Made by a program: the position numbers and the translations under genes. Under the pieces are notes generated by a model. It was not told the origin of the DNA. It saw only the letters and a list, made by a program, of their open reading frames with translations, and did not search any database. From Gonapodya sp. JEL0774 (lineage: Eukaryota > Monoblepharomycota > Monoblepharidomycetes > Monoblepharidales > Gonapodyaceae): a DNA stretch of 64,000 nt. The number at the start of each line of letters is the position of its first letter. The first letter of the stretch is position 1. The stretch is taken from assembly GCA_027604505.1 (NCBI GenBank), contig JADIIX010000040.1, positions 62,001 to 126,000 of the forward strand, in the 5' to 3' direction. This document shows, piece after piece, positions 23,568-35,944 of this stretch.

Positions 23568-23674
23568 TGTTGAGTTGGAAGGAGATACACAAGGGGGATG
23601 GTGTGAACAGGTTTTCTTGTAGAACACAGCTGGTGAGCAAAGCTGCTGACCCCTCACAGCACCCCGTCACCACA
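23568..23674. promoter_or_regulatory. Short divergent promoter between FCF2 and the USP9X-like gene
   Basis: Only 107 bases separate the two ATG codons, so both transcription starts must lie in or overlap this stretch or the opposite gene's leader. It contains CCCCTCACAGCACCCCGTCACCACA just before the plus-strand ATG and no TATA box. This inference rests on spacing alone. Confidence 0.6.
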
Positions 23675-26600
23675 ATGCCCAGTTCGGAAGACGAAGACTA
23701 CGAGGAAATTCTGGAAAGCGACGATGAATATATGGATGAAGACGGCCCTCCAAAGCCAAACTTCCCCATGGAGGTCGGATTCGAATGGGTGGAGGATCGG
23801 TCTTGCGGGACTGGTGAAGACCCGACAATGGAAGATGTGATCGAAAACAAGATGGAACTCTGGAAGCTCATTAAAGGTATGCCGTAATCGCATTCCGGAA
23901 CGGCCGTGGATCTCTTGAAATGAATCAGGCACAAATCACATTCACTAAGAACCAGCAAGTCTCGTGAGAGGGCTTGTGATCCTCGGATGGGGAATGGACA
24001 GCTACACCAATTACATGATTGAAGGAGTGCAAAGTGATGAGACTCGAGAGTTTGTCGATTTCATTGTCCATGTTACGCGCTACATTTGCGACACCTTAGA
24101 GTCAGTCGCAAGTTCCCGCTGTTGCACTTCAATGTTTTTTGGGCGAATCTCCCTTATTTCATTTGCTATCTGCCTCCAGTGTCCTTAATCTACCGATGCG
24201 GGCGAGGAAAACCGTCGTTCGGTTTGTCCGCCGTGTCCTGCTCTTTTGGTATGCCAATATTGCGGCGGCAACAGACGCATTTCCGGATATTGGACCGGCT
24301 AACGTGCTCGGGCGAATACTGCTCTCTGAAAACAACCAACTCGAATCGAAGGAGGTGGGTGGAGCCAGTGTTTGGTCCTTTCCGCACTTGACTTGTCCCG
24401 CACGGTACTGCAGAGCATCGCCTACATTATACACTCTTCCCTCGATTTAGAAGTCCTTCAATATGAATTGGATAGTCCGCTGGGGCTGTTGGTATAGTGT
24501 GGCACGGGGTGTGTGTATCCGCCGCGTCAAAGTCAACTGACGCTGACATCCCTTAGATTCGAGGGTGTAAGTGCAAGGTTTCAAAGTGAACTTCATAACC
24601 TCGAATCTCCCTTTGCCTTACCGAATTTATATGAACTGGTGCAAGTCTATACTTGGTTTTTGCCTGTTTGGAGTGGGTGCTCCATCTGCACCATTTCAAC
24701 AATCTTGACACTCAACGGGACCTCTCCTCGACACAGAAGAAAACGAGTACCTCCGCTTCTTCGATCTTCTCAAGCAGCTGTACACCTTTCTGGCCGACGC
24801 GTCGGACGATGTTCTCCGCGACCACCTGATCCCAAAGGACCCACGCGTGACGGGTCTCCACGCCACGTACATGCTGCTCATCGAAGCAGCTTGTTCGATC
24901 TCCCTTAAAGCGTTTGGCGCGCACTTGATATTTCATGGGAACGCACTCCTGGGATTGGCAGTGCGAGAGTACAAGTTCTACTCTCATATGGCGCTGAGGT
25001 TGATGGGGATGCAGGACTTCAAGGTTCGTGTGCTGCTTTTGCGGGTTCGTGTTTTCTGCGGTTCCTACACTCTATTTTCCATACAAAAGCGGATCATCGA
25101 TATGCTCAGCAGTCGACACGTCGCACTTACCAAAAAGCGTGAACTGTCCAGGTGGGTTCATCGTGCGGGTGTTTGTGCTTCTTCTGGTGAAACTAAGACA
25201 ATGGTTTCGATTCTCCGCCATGTGTCCAGCCTACTTTTGAATACGCTCAAATCCGAGGAGGTGAGTGAAAACAAACGGGCATTTTCTTCCTTGTCTGGAA
25301 GTACTTGAACTTCAACTCCTGCCATCTCTGACAGATTGTGAAATCTCTCTTTGGTACCAACTTGCACGTGGAGGTACTCTTCTGTTGTTCTCCTTATCCT
25401 CGTTCAGAATACCTCAATCTGTGTTTTCTAAAATTCAACAGCTCGTTAGTCGTTCTTTGGAAGTGTTGTCATTCATGGCACGATGTGACGCGCTCGGGGT
25501 GGAAGACATGGATATCATTTGGGGCGCACTCATTCAGGTATGTACTTGGGCAAAGCACAAGGAACCTCGCATTGCCTTCCTTGACTTGACTTTGATGAAT
25601 TCTTCGATTCCATAGCCAAACCAACACCACTCAGTCCGCGAAGCGCTCTGGACGCTGTTGGAGCGTCTCGTTATGTCTCTGGCGGACGACCTCAGATCCC
25701 ACCTGGCGTCCAAAGTATCCGAATACCTTCGCCAACCAGGCGTCGGGGTGGCGGACGGCAACGCGCTCAAGCTGCTCGATTCGTGCACGCACGTGGCCAT
25801 GGGCAAGGGATCGCAGGTGAGACGAGTGTGTCAACGAGAGTGGGAGTGGACATGCGGACATCTTACGAGGACCCTTGGCAGTCGGACTCGGTCTCTGCTG
25901 GTATCTCTGTCCTGTACGGTCTCTTCAAGTCGACTCCGTCAGCGCAATGTGGCGCTATATGGGATCGACTTACCACACAGATCGCTAGGGCGAGTGACGA
26001 CAACATGTCAGTTTTAACCCTTGATGCATCGTGATTTTCTTGTCCTACTCATGTTCGCTTGACTCATTTGTAGTCGAGATATTTTGATGGCTCGCGTTTT
26101 AAGTGACCTCGCCAGGCGAGAGCAATCGACCACCCCGGTACTTCATACGCTTGCACACATTTTAAGTGAGGAGACACGATAAAATGTTTTCCGCATTCGA
26201 TTTATTTCTCAAGTTCGTTTCTCGTGTTCAGCGTTGGAGAGACAGCGAGAGTTGCAGAACGCGACTATTCAAGAATCCTACACGGACAGATTATGCGAGA
26301 CTCACGGTTTAGTGGGCCTTCTGTTCGAAGATATCGCTCATCGGAAGAAACTTGCATATTTAGAGTCGCTTGGGAACGGTGGTTTGATCTGGACTTGATT
26401 CTTGCGATGTTGTTTAATTCCTGCTTCTCATTTATCCAGAACTCGACCTCAACAACTACCTAGCGGAGTTGAAAATCCGGTTGGAGTTTACAGCAAAATT
26501 TTCCACTTACGGTATGAAAGCTAGGGACTTATTTTTGTGCACAGAAGTGATCCATTTCATTTGGAGACTTCTTGTGGTGGGCGCGATTGCTCCGCCCGAG

Positions 26601-29600
26601 CGTGAGCTTGCGTTTGCACACCTTCGGCGCTTTGGAATGGCGTCACACCTTTCTTCTGGTGGCGGAGAGATGGTGAATGTGGCTGAGTACGTGTGCACCG
26701 TACTCGTTCCCGAGGTTCGTAACACTACATTTGTCGATGTCTGAGAAAGTATACACTTGATCACTACTTTTCTGCATGCTTTCGTCTTGGCAGATTCCCG
26801 TACAAGCCTTTGGTTTGCAAGCTCTTGGATTAATACAAGATGCTGTAAAGTGTCAGATATCCAAGCTCGCGAAACCTATTCTGCCAGGAAATCTTCAAAT
26901 GTTGACACCACTGCTATGGACTTTGGCGATGAACTCTGGGGATGAACTCGTCGGAATCGATGCACTCACGTGTTTGGTGGACCTTTACATGAGCAACGTA
27001 AGGTTATGTAATTGTGCGCACCACGGATTGCAAAGACGTACCACCTTCTGCGATCCTAGGGCACAGAGGAACTAATGGCAGAGCTGGTAGAGAACATCTT
27101 TTCTCGAATGCTCGCAAGCGTGCGTGAGTTGGCTGCTGGTGGAAGTGGTTTGGCTCTTTCTCGGTCTATCGCTGCTCTTCAGGTAGGTTTGGTTAATTTG
27201 TCGTCAATGATTTGAAGTTGAGCATCGAAATCTCGCATTACATTCAGGCATTTCTGGATCGTGCAGCTCTCTTTGATTTCGGTCCTGAGCCCGCGGATGA
27301 GGATGTCCGATCCTCCATCAAAATCCGCGCACAAATCAATATCGACAAACAAGAGGCAATTTTGAAAGAATTTACGTGCTCGGCGGCCTCCACAATTCGT
27401 CAGGTTATTGCCAAAGTCGCCAGAATAGCTTCCACTTCCTCGAAGACCGTTCCACATACAGTGCGAGTTCTACGGGGTGGAAAAGAACTCACTGATATGA
27501 AAGAATTCACACTTTCGACGGTGGCGCCTGGTCCCGTGGAGTCAATTTCTTTCATGATTCTGACGGTCAGTTTGAAAGGTTTAACGTGATTTAGATTGGC
27601 AGTTTTGAGTATGCTCACTGATCTCCACTGAAATGATACGCAGGATAGTAACAATTCCCAAAACTCGGGTTTGGGTGAACCAAAACTTTATCCTCAAAGT
27701 GTGTTAAATGTGATTTTGCCTGTCCACGATATTTTGTTTCTCCTACTCGGTCTCAGCGAGCCTTACGCTTCAATGGTAGGTGCCAACTGCTTTGCATGAT
27801 CCGCATAACGTGAAGGTCATGGCTGTATGATTCATTGCAGATATGGAAGGTTTTACTTTCCCTCCCAGAAGTGCCTATCCCCGGCGAGTCAATGGATAAT
27901 GCAGGAAATTTGGATGTCAATCGCCTCCTCGATCCAACGAATTCATACCAGCTTCTTTATCGACTTCGGAGAGTGCACGGCCTGTTGACAGTCTCGCCAC
28001 AATGGCGTGATTTGTTCCTCCGCAGTGGAGGTTTCAGAGGGGTGCTCGCAGTCTTTGTGGCCAAAGATCTAGGAACGTTCCTGGATAGACAATCGTTGCG
28101 CCTCTTGCTTCGAATCCGAAGCTCATTGGGCGCAAGCTTAGAGTTGTCAAACACAGTTTCCTTAACGGAAATCATGCACAAGGCTGTGCAGTGTCTGAGT
28201 TCCACAGACATGTGCTCGGACTCAGGCACTTTGTTGAGCTCTCTCCAACTGCTGTTGGATGTCGCACCAATGACCAACGAGACAGCTCTGTGTTTCCAAA
28301 ATTATCTGAAAGTGGTGAATAATAATCCGATCCTTGCCACAGTGGCTTCTCCTACCTTGGGCTCGAAAGAACGAGAAGATTCCGGTTTGTTTAAGCAACT
28401 GATTTATGTTCTTCCTCAAATGATCTCAGATGCTGCTTTCCTCTTCTTGTTTAGCGGACATGCTCTTCCGTTATTTCTGTCGCTGGATTGGAAACGACTC
28501 GTCGACGCCCAAGAACAAGTGTGCATCTGCGCTTGTTGGAATACTGTTGACAACTACGAGGGCATTTTCACCGTCAAGTGATGTTGTTGGACTCCCAAGG
28601 GAACTTTTCAACCTCACCCGTAATGTGTTTGCGTGGGTGTGCCACCGCAGTATTGTTTTTTGCGCCAGTAACATAGACGTGCGGTTGTGCCTTACTTGAA
28701 GGCGATGTCTCGAGGCCAAGCCATCAGTATTACTGCTGAATGCAAAAGCTACAGATTTGACTGACCTCTTCCAGTCATCGCTCAATGGCCTCTCATCACA
28801 CCCTGGCGAGTCTGCGCCAGACGTTTGTGATGAATTCCTGGCCGGATCCCTTGCTGTGTCAACGGCTTTCCTCCGTCATTCAACTCTAAAACTGAGTACT
28901 GATGAAATGTGGTAGGTTCTGGTCCTCGTGGGCGGAGTACTCATATTTCTGTGAAAAATGGTTCCGCTCGCAACATCATTTTGAAGCGCCTTAGTCGGTG
29001 ATCTATTCCGCAGGCTCTTCGACACGCACGAAATTTTGTATAAGTCAGATCACACACGTTCAAAGGTTGGAAAGGATGGGCAGTTAGATTCCATTCACTG
29101 GAACATATCTGATCGGTACTGATTTTTCCTCAGGCGTTCGATTTTCTTGAGGCGATTCTCTCTCAAACAGTGACTGCAAAGGTTTACGGGACGCTTGCTG
29201 AAATGCTTGTTAATTTTACGCAGAGTAGGTTCCCGTAAATTCAATGTCGATGGTTACAGTTCTGACTTTTTAATCTTGTCAGCTTGCTCGTCACCCTTGG
29301 AATGGCCGTATTCACCCAAGACAACAATGAGAAATCACTTCGTAGGCCTCCGGAATCTCGGGTCTGTGTAGTGTTTGACGTTGCTTTTGATGCCCACGCA
29401 ATTCAAATCAAATGATGCCGCTGTGCTCTAGTGCCACGTGCTATCAAAACTCGACGCTACAACAGCTTTTCATGGTACCGTCTTTTCGTCAGCTCATTCT
29501 GTCTGCTCCAGTACCCCCAGACGGGCAAGCTAGTCTATTGCCGGAATTAAAGCGGCTGTTCGGGTTCATGCAAGTTTGTTGATTGAAATATGCTATGAAG

Positions 29601-32600
29601 AAATATGTCGCATCATATCAATTGATCGTAATCTTGCTGTTCTCCCAGCTCTCACAGAGGCAATATTATGATACGACTCCATTCTTTGTTACTTGTAAAG
29701 ACCCCGAAGGGAATGCCATAAATCCAAACGTCCAGATGGACGTGGACGAGTTCTTCAATCAAACTATGGATCGCCTGGAACACGAGTTGCAACACACTAC
29801 TCTGGTATTTGATCGAAAATTATTTGCTTAATAGCCGTGGTTTATGATCGTGGTTCTTTTGCAGGCTGCAGACATTGGCAGACCATTTGCCGGACAATTC
29901 ATTCAACAAATCAAAAGTCTTGATCCGAAATGTCAGCATGTATCTAAGTCGTTCCAATCGTTTCACACTATTTCGGTGGACGTGAAGAATGCTCACAACC
30001 TGGCCAAGTCCCTCGAAGTGTTCGTAGCTGGCGAGCATTTGGATGGTGATAACAAGTGAGTAAGCCCCGGTCACATACCACGGACGGCGGTAGCGGACGA
30101 TTCCACTACAAGTGGGTTATTGTACCCCGTGCTACAGTGGTATCAAAGTCACGATCAGAGTCCCGTGGTGCACTTGCCCTATCTAGCAAATCATTTCCAT
30201 ATTCTTGTTGGTTACTGTAATCTCCCCCTTCCACTAACCTATCCCTCGCGTGATCTCACCCGCGTCTCTTCTTCCCATCTTGTGCGCAGATATAAATGTG
30301 ATCGATGCAAGAAGCACGTCAATGCTGTAAAGGTTCGGGTACCTGTTTCATCCACCACGGAGAGAAGCAATTGAACGATGATTTGATCGTACAGAGTACT
30401 TCGATTCACACGTTACCCCCGACAATGATAATCCATTTGAAGCGGTTTGAATTGGTGAATTGTCTCGCCTTCTTTCTCCTTCCTTTTGGTTGAACTCTCA
30501 CGAACTTCCTACCAACGGGAACAGGACCTGGAAACCATGCGTCGCACTAAAATACACGATCGCTTCGAGTTCCCTGAGTTCATTGATATGGCTCCTTATT
30601 CTATGAAAGGCGATAGTACATGTGGAGCTCCCGCTGACGAGATCTATCGACTTTCGGGGGTTTTAGTCCACAGCGGAAGCACCGCCGATGCTGGTCACTA
30701 TTATTCGTTTATACGGTCGCGCGACTCGGCGGAAGGGTCGTGGTTTGAGTTTAATGATCGAATGATTCTTCCATTTGACCTCCAGCATCTCGAAGAATCT
30801 TGTTTCGGCGGGTGGGTTTCAAATCACACATCAAGCAGCTGGCATCTCATCTCTTTGCTTCAACTCCTAGGTATGATACTAAAAAACTGTTCAAGGATGG
30901 GAAGGAAATATCGTTGTCGCTTCCGCGCACTCGCAGTGCCTACATGTTGTTTTATGAGAAGGATGGCTTCTTAGAGCCACAGACATCGAACCATACTCCT
31001 CCTGTGGTTCCTCTGGAGATCGCCACAGCTGTTGATGAGGACAACCGAAATTTGCAAGCGGATGTTCTTCTGTATGACAGCTCCTTTTGTGGAGCGATGT
31101 ATCATATTGCTCGTGTTGCGGCCGCCAATGTTGCCCGAAATGACCCAGTTTATATAAAAATTTTGCGTCTCTTGTATCAAGTATTGTTCAAGGGAGTCAT
31201 CCGAGGTATGTGTGCCTTTGACATTTCATATGGAGGTCTTCATGGAAACTCAAAGTACGTCAATAGTGAAAACAAAGGACTTGACTGCACTTGATCAGTG
31301 GTTTACAGTATTGTTGGATATGTTCCAAAACCTTGGTCATGTGCGTTATCTGCTGCTATTCAAGTTTACTGATTCCAGAAATGGATCTTTTTCTTGTGTC
31401 GCAATTTTGTGCAATTCCAAGGAACCCTCTCTTCTTGAAGACTTTTTAAGAGATGAACACGTTGCAGTTGCTCTAGTTCGGTGCCCGGAATCACGTATAC
31501 GGACACTCACCTCACATTTAATGGCAAAAGTAGCGGAGAGAATGGATGAGCTTTCTCCAGATACTCCGAGTGAGGCGATGGCTACTTCTGTGCTGATAGT
31601 GACCACACTTCTCCAAGAGGTTTTGAGTGACCGCACAACCTACATTTCGGAGCTCGTGTTGCTGCTCATCAAGGTAGCACTTGGATGCCTTCTGCCGAGC
31701 TGGCACTGGATAGATTATGCTATATATTAATTCCTTTTCTTTTTTTTTTTTTTTTTCTCCGGGGGGGTGGGGGGTGGGACAGATTGCAGAATCAGGAGGT
31801 CAAGATGCATACCACATTATGCTTTCAGTGAACCTTCTCCGTTTGTACTATGTCCGGTGTTTGTTTGTTCAGATTGTCACTCTTCTCATGAATTATTTGA
31901 ACGCAGGTGATCTCACAAAGGTTTTCAAGTCCGAATTTCAGAAGCGGCTGAATAGGAATGGGGAGCTTCGAGTATCTGAGAGTCCTCATCGCTCAGTGGA
32001 ATGCCTGACTCCGTTGATTCGGAGGCTAGTTTTGTCGCTAGATGAAACAACACTGAACAGTGAGGCTGATGTGGATAAGCGCGAACATTGTTCTGCAAAT
32101 TTGAGCGAGATCGTCGACACTGGTCGGGAAAACACTGACTGGACGGTATTTTGGCGGTTCCAGATCCTTTGGGACAATAATTTCAAAGACACATGCGCAA
32201 TGGTGCAGCATCTTTCAATGTACCCTGGCTTTTCGAACGCAATCACTGCATTTGCTTCGAGAGAGCTCTGCAGGACGACACTTTCAGATGACATTGCGAA
32301 GTGGTTTGAGATACTTACAGCTTCTTTGGGAAGCATGGAGGTTTCGGACCGCTTTCGGGAACGGTGCAACTTTGCCGTGACAACGCTTCTCGAGGTAGTA
32401 GAGACAGCTTTTCTTCGTTAGCACACATTGAATCAATCCCTTTACACCCGTCAGGAATGGAAGCACACCGAGAACCAGAAAGTTCTTGATCTGCAACTGA
32501 CTGTTTTGTCTGAGAAAGCGGAACAAGGAACTCCTCCAATCGTGGCTTTAACAAAAGCTTTCAAATCCCATATTGGTTACATTATTCGGGAGATGGTTAT

Positions 32601-35600
32601 TGGGAGCTCATACAATGGCAAAAATGGTGCCACCGTAATCCAGAATCTATTCGGTGCGAATCACGCACAAGCGGATAATGATTCTGATTCTTCTCAGTTC
32701 ATTACAACAAGTTTGCTTTCGGAATCAAAAGCAATGTTAGCAGGTGAGATCATATCGCAACCCCTCCAATTCCAGTGTCGATACTGACTTTGTTACGGGA
32801 CTACATCAGCCGTCATGAAAGCAGAGCAGATTTCACGATCTCGCAATACTTCAGGATCATTGGCCACTGGCCTGGTGACGTATGCACATCTTCTTTACAT
32901 CTTCACATCATCGAACAATGTCTCAGTGGTAAGGGTCTGATTTTGAATTTCTTGTTCATATCTTTTTGATCCTCGTCGCTCAATAAATTTCCCGCAAGAT
33001 GCTGGATGATGATATTGATCGCGTGGCTCAAGCAATCCAGAAGGCGCAAATGTTACCTCATCTCAGCCTGGATTTCGCTGTAAGCTTGTCGTCGTCTCAC
33101 CTTACAACGACAAATCATCAGTTGAATTAACTTACTATTTCCCTTTGTCTCTCAAGTGGGGATTCTACTGGCTTTGTAGTCTTGTTCCACTCCTCCCGCT
33201 CTCGCGTTTGAGGCTTCTGTTTAATAGGAAATCGTTCCGACATTGTTTGGAGCAGGGGTTTAATCCGGCACAAATGAGTGAGGAGCTCCATTCCGCTTTC
33301 CATCTTACTTTTCTTGTGATGCCTTCCTCCCAATCAGGTCGATTAGACGAAAACACCGGTCCTAACGTCATTTCTTCTATATTGTCCGCCTATCACGTTC
33401 TGATCCGAAAGGGTTTCGTGAACATGGACAATGGAACTTTCGTTATGTTGATGCTGACAGAGTGCCTGTTGGACATCGATCGTAGTACAGTTAACGAAGT
33501 GCCAGGGTTGGTTGGGTCGGAGGCAAGTTTTACAACTGATTGAACTCTGCGTCGCGAAATATTGAGAAGCTTTGACGTCAATTTTTTTTGTCTTCTTGCA
33601 CGCATGACCGAATCAGAGACAGGATATCACTCGGCAAGCTAAGGAATTCCTCCTTGAGCACTTGTTCGAAGGGCCTTGGTCGTCCCATACTCGTGACGCT
33701 GTGATCTTTGGTCTTCATAGACACTGTATCCGATATAAGCAGCCTTCTGAGGCTTTTCTGGCGACCAGTATTGTGCCCAATCTCCTGCAAATCCTCTTCA
33801 CGGAGATGGCGCGTCCCAGTGCGGGCAAGATCGATTCTATATCAGAGAAAGTGGGTCTCTATCGCGATTTGTACTGATGATCGTGAAATCACTAATGACG
33901 GCATCATTTCGAAATAATCATCTAAAGTCCGAACAGATGCATCGAATCATTTCGCTTCTGAACGTGTACCTGTGCGGCTACCTGTTGGGATCACCAGATC
34001 ACGGGCCTGCTTCAACAAGTCACATCCAGACCATGCTCCATTTTGCTCCTGTGTTGTTGAGGAACGAACTTTTCCAATCGGAATGTGGGTTACAGACCAG
34101 TAAATGGAAAATGTCAAAAAAAATAACTTCGCTTTCATGTCATTTTGAGTGAGGAAACTTGGTGCGCTGCCCGCCCAATTCGAGATTTGGCTTTTACCCA
34201 TCTGGATGTCCATTACCCGTGCATCTTTGGACGATGGCGAATATGCGATGAGTTAGTTCCCTATCTGCATCATAAGCTATCCCATGATCCTATTGACGAA
34301 TCGACCTCGCTCTCTTCCAGAATTTCTTTTCAATACTGTGGCTTTCTGGACATCTAAGCAAATCGACCACGGTGGAGCCAAAGAGAGTTCGCACCAGTGT
34401 GCCCTCCGTGTGTTACAATTCGTCGAGGAAGTTCATAACTGTCGCCGAGTGCCACGTGCCCATCCTCCCAGTTACGTTATCTGCGCTCGGCGTTTGTCGG
34501 GAGAAGTCCTGTTATTGGCAGCAAATAATCTCGATGCCATGGAGGCGTCACAAAGAAGTACCACGACTCGCCGATTGGAATTGTATCACGCAATGTTGGG
34601 CTCTATTCTACGAGTGATTGTCTCGAAAATGGCTCCCTTGGAACAAATTGCTAGGGCATTGAATCTAGGTGAGATTGGTTGAGATCGAGATACTCGCTTA
34701 GGTTTACTTCCTGTCTTCTCCCTGCCTGTTCTATGCCAGTGTTTCACATCGCCGCTCCCTTAATCCCACACAACACCAGAATATTGGACTATTTGAAAAA
34801 CATGGTTGACCGATTCTTGGACGCCAGTCGTAACACTGTTCCTCATCCGCCTCCTTTTGACATCCAATATGTTCGAATGCTGATCACCAAACTTACCTCA
34901 TACGGAGAACAGCCGTCTGGCGTGCTATGGAGGAATTATCTCGGAGAAGTAGCACGTCTCATGTCGAAGGCAGGTGTTCAACGGTTTCGCCATTAAGTTT
35001 AAATACGGCTGCGGTTAAAACTCTTCCCACGCTCAACTCTCCTCCTACCATAATCTGCAGTATATGCAAGATGTAGACCGCCACCGTTGCATGGATGTAT
35101 TTTGTAAGAGTGTTGAGGACTTGGGGAATCGTGCACAGGATGAAGAATTCGATCGCAATTTCCACGACGGTCTTCTTGGAAGGATTCAGACTCTCAAAAA
35201 AGTACGTGTGAGGTCTCTCGGTTGTTTCTTGTGGTTAGAGGTCATAATTTTGTGGTCATCGTTTAGGCGGTGATCTTGCTGGTAGCTTTGGCCGAGCGTG
35301 GGGAGCTCGCAGTGGATGAACAGTTTTACTCCGCGGTCCGAGAGTTCGAGGCGATCTTTTCGAGCTACATCGGACATGTTCTGGAGGAAAAAGGTAACAA
35401 TGGGGCACCCAATGCGTCGCGTCTGGCCACTCACACAGAAGCGATGGGGTCGGATGATGTCTCCCCTCTATGGGCGCCTCAACAAACCGTGGATCTCGCT
35501 CAAAAGGTCTTTGATCTAGTGCGAAGGTTGAAAGTTCTCCTGGATACGGCTGCTGAAGAAATCGCAATAGGGGAAGAAGAACTGGACGGTGGGGGGGGTG

Positions 35601-35635
35601 ACGGCGACGAAGAAGATGCGGTGGTCGTTGAGTAA
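23675..35635 (+). CDS. USP9X/fat-facets-type giant ubiquitin-specific protease
   Basis: Large deubiquitinase of about 2,900 residues spread over about 45 exons. The N-terminal 1,600 residues are helical-repeat-like with a ubiquitin-like stretch near 27430-27565. The USP domain follows: Cys box in GLRNLGATCYQNSTLQQLF (catalytic Cys codon 29439-29441, rebuilt across an intron), QMDVDEFFNQTMDRLE, finger cysteines CDRC, TMIIHLKRFEL, and the His box VLVHSGSTADAGHYYSF (His codon 30696-30698), ending AYMLFYEK. A further 1,100 residues follow, ending acidic (GDGDEEDAVVVE). Well-supported exons include 27248-27565, 27841-28384, 29432-29573, 29649-29804, 30525-30811, 30871-31205, 31783-32394, 34321-34668 and 35267-35635. 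Least certain junctions: 24487/24557, 28624/28715, 34975/35061. Summed exons are a multiple of three with no stop. In animals this family edits ubiquitin on signalling and adhesion proteins. Confidence 0.9.
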
Positions 35636-35944
35636 GTAGATTACTTTAAATTTGTGAATGAGATCGCAAAATGCGAAGGTTGGCGGTGAGGGGTCAGATG
35701 AAGCGCAAATCAGCATGTGATTGGGCTGGTATCGTGTCCTCCTTGACAATATACGAATGAATCATACATCTCACACGAAGGTGTGTTTCATGACATTTAT
35801 TACGTACTGCTCGCTTTCCCTAATGAGACTTTCTCATGCAATTGAAGTCTGGCCCACAAAAGGACACAGCTGCTCATCATGAAGTTGCTCGTGCTTTGCT
35901 TCGCATTTTATACACTAGTGCCTTACTCATCACATCATTCGATC
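35636..35944. other. Intergenic; no gene seen
   Basis: Separates two plus-strand genes. An in-frame ATG at 35879 would give the next protein a hydrophobic start (MKLLVLCFAFYTLVPYSS), but the rest of that protein looks nuclear or cytosolic, so this is probably leader sequence. Confidence 0.4.

Noticed and set aside
25152-25197. 46-base intron (GTGGGT...CTAAG) in the USP9X-like gene
   Set aside because: It would shift the frame; the exon is open and continuous through it.
30333-30367. 35-base intron in the USP domain
   Set aside because: A 62-base intron ending at 30394 is also in phase and gives a better match (VNAVK joined to STSIHTLPPTMIIHLKRF).
35879-35944. Signal-peptide-like start (MKLLVLCFAFYT) for the protein at 35945
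   Set aside because: The following residues are basic, disordered and then a soluble fold; more likely 5' leader.
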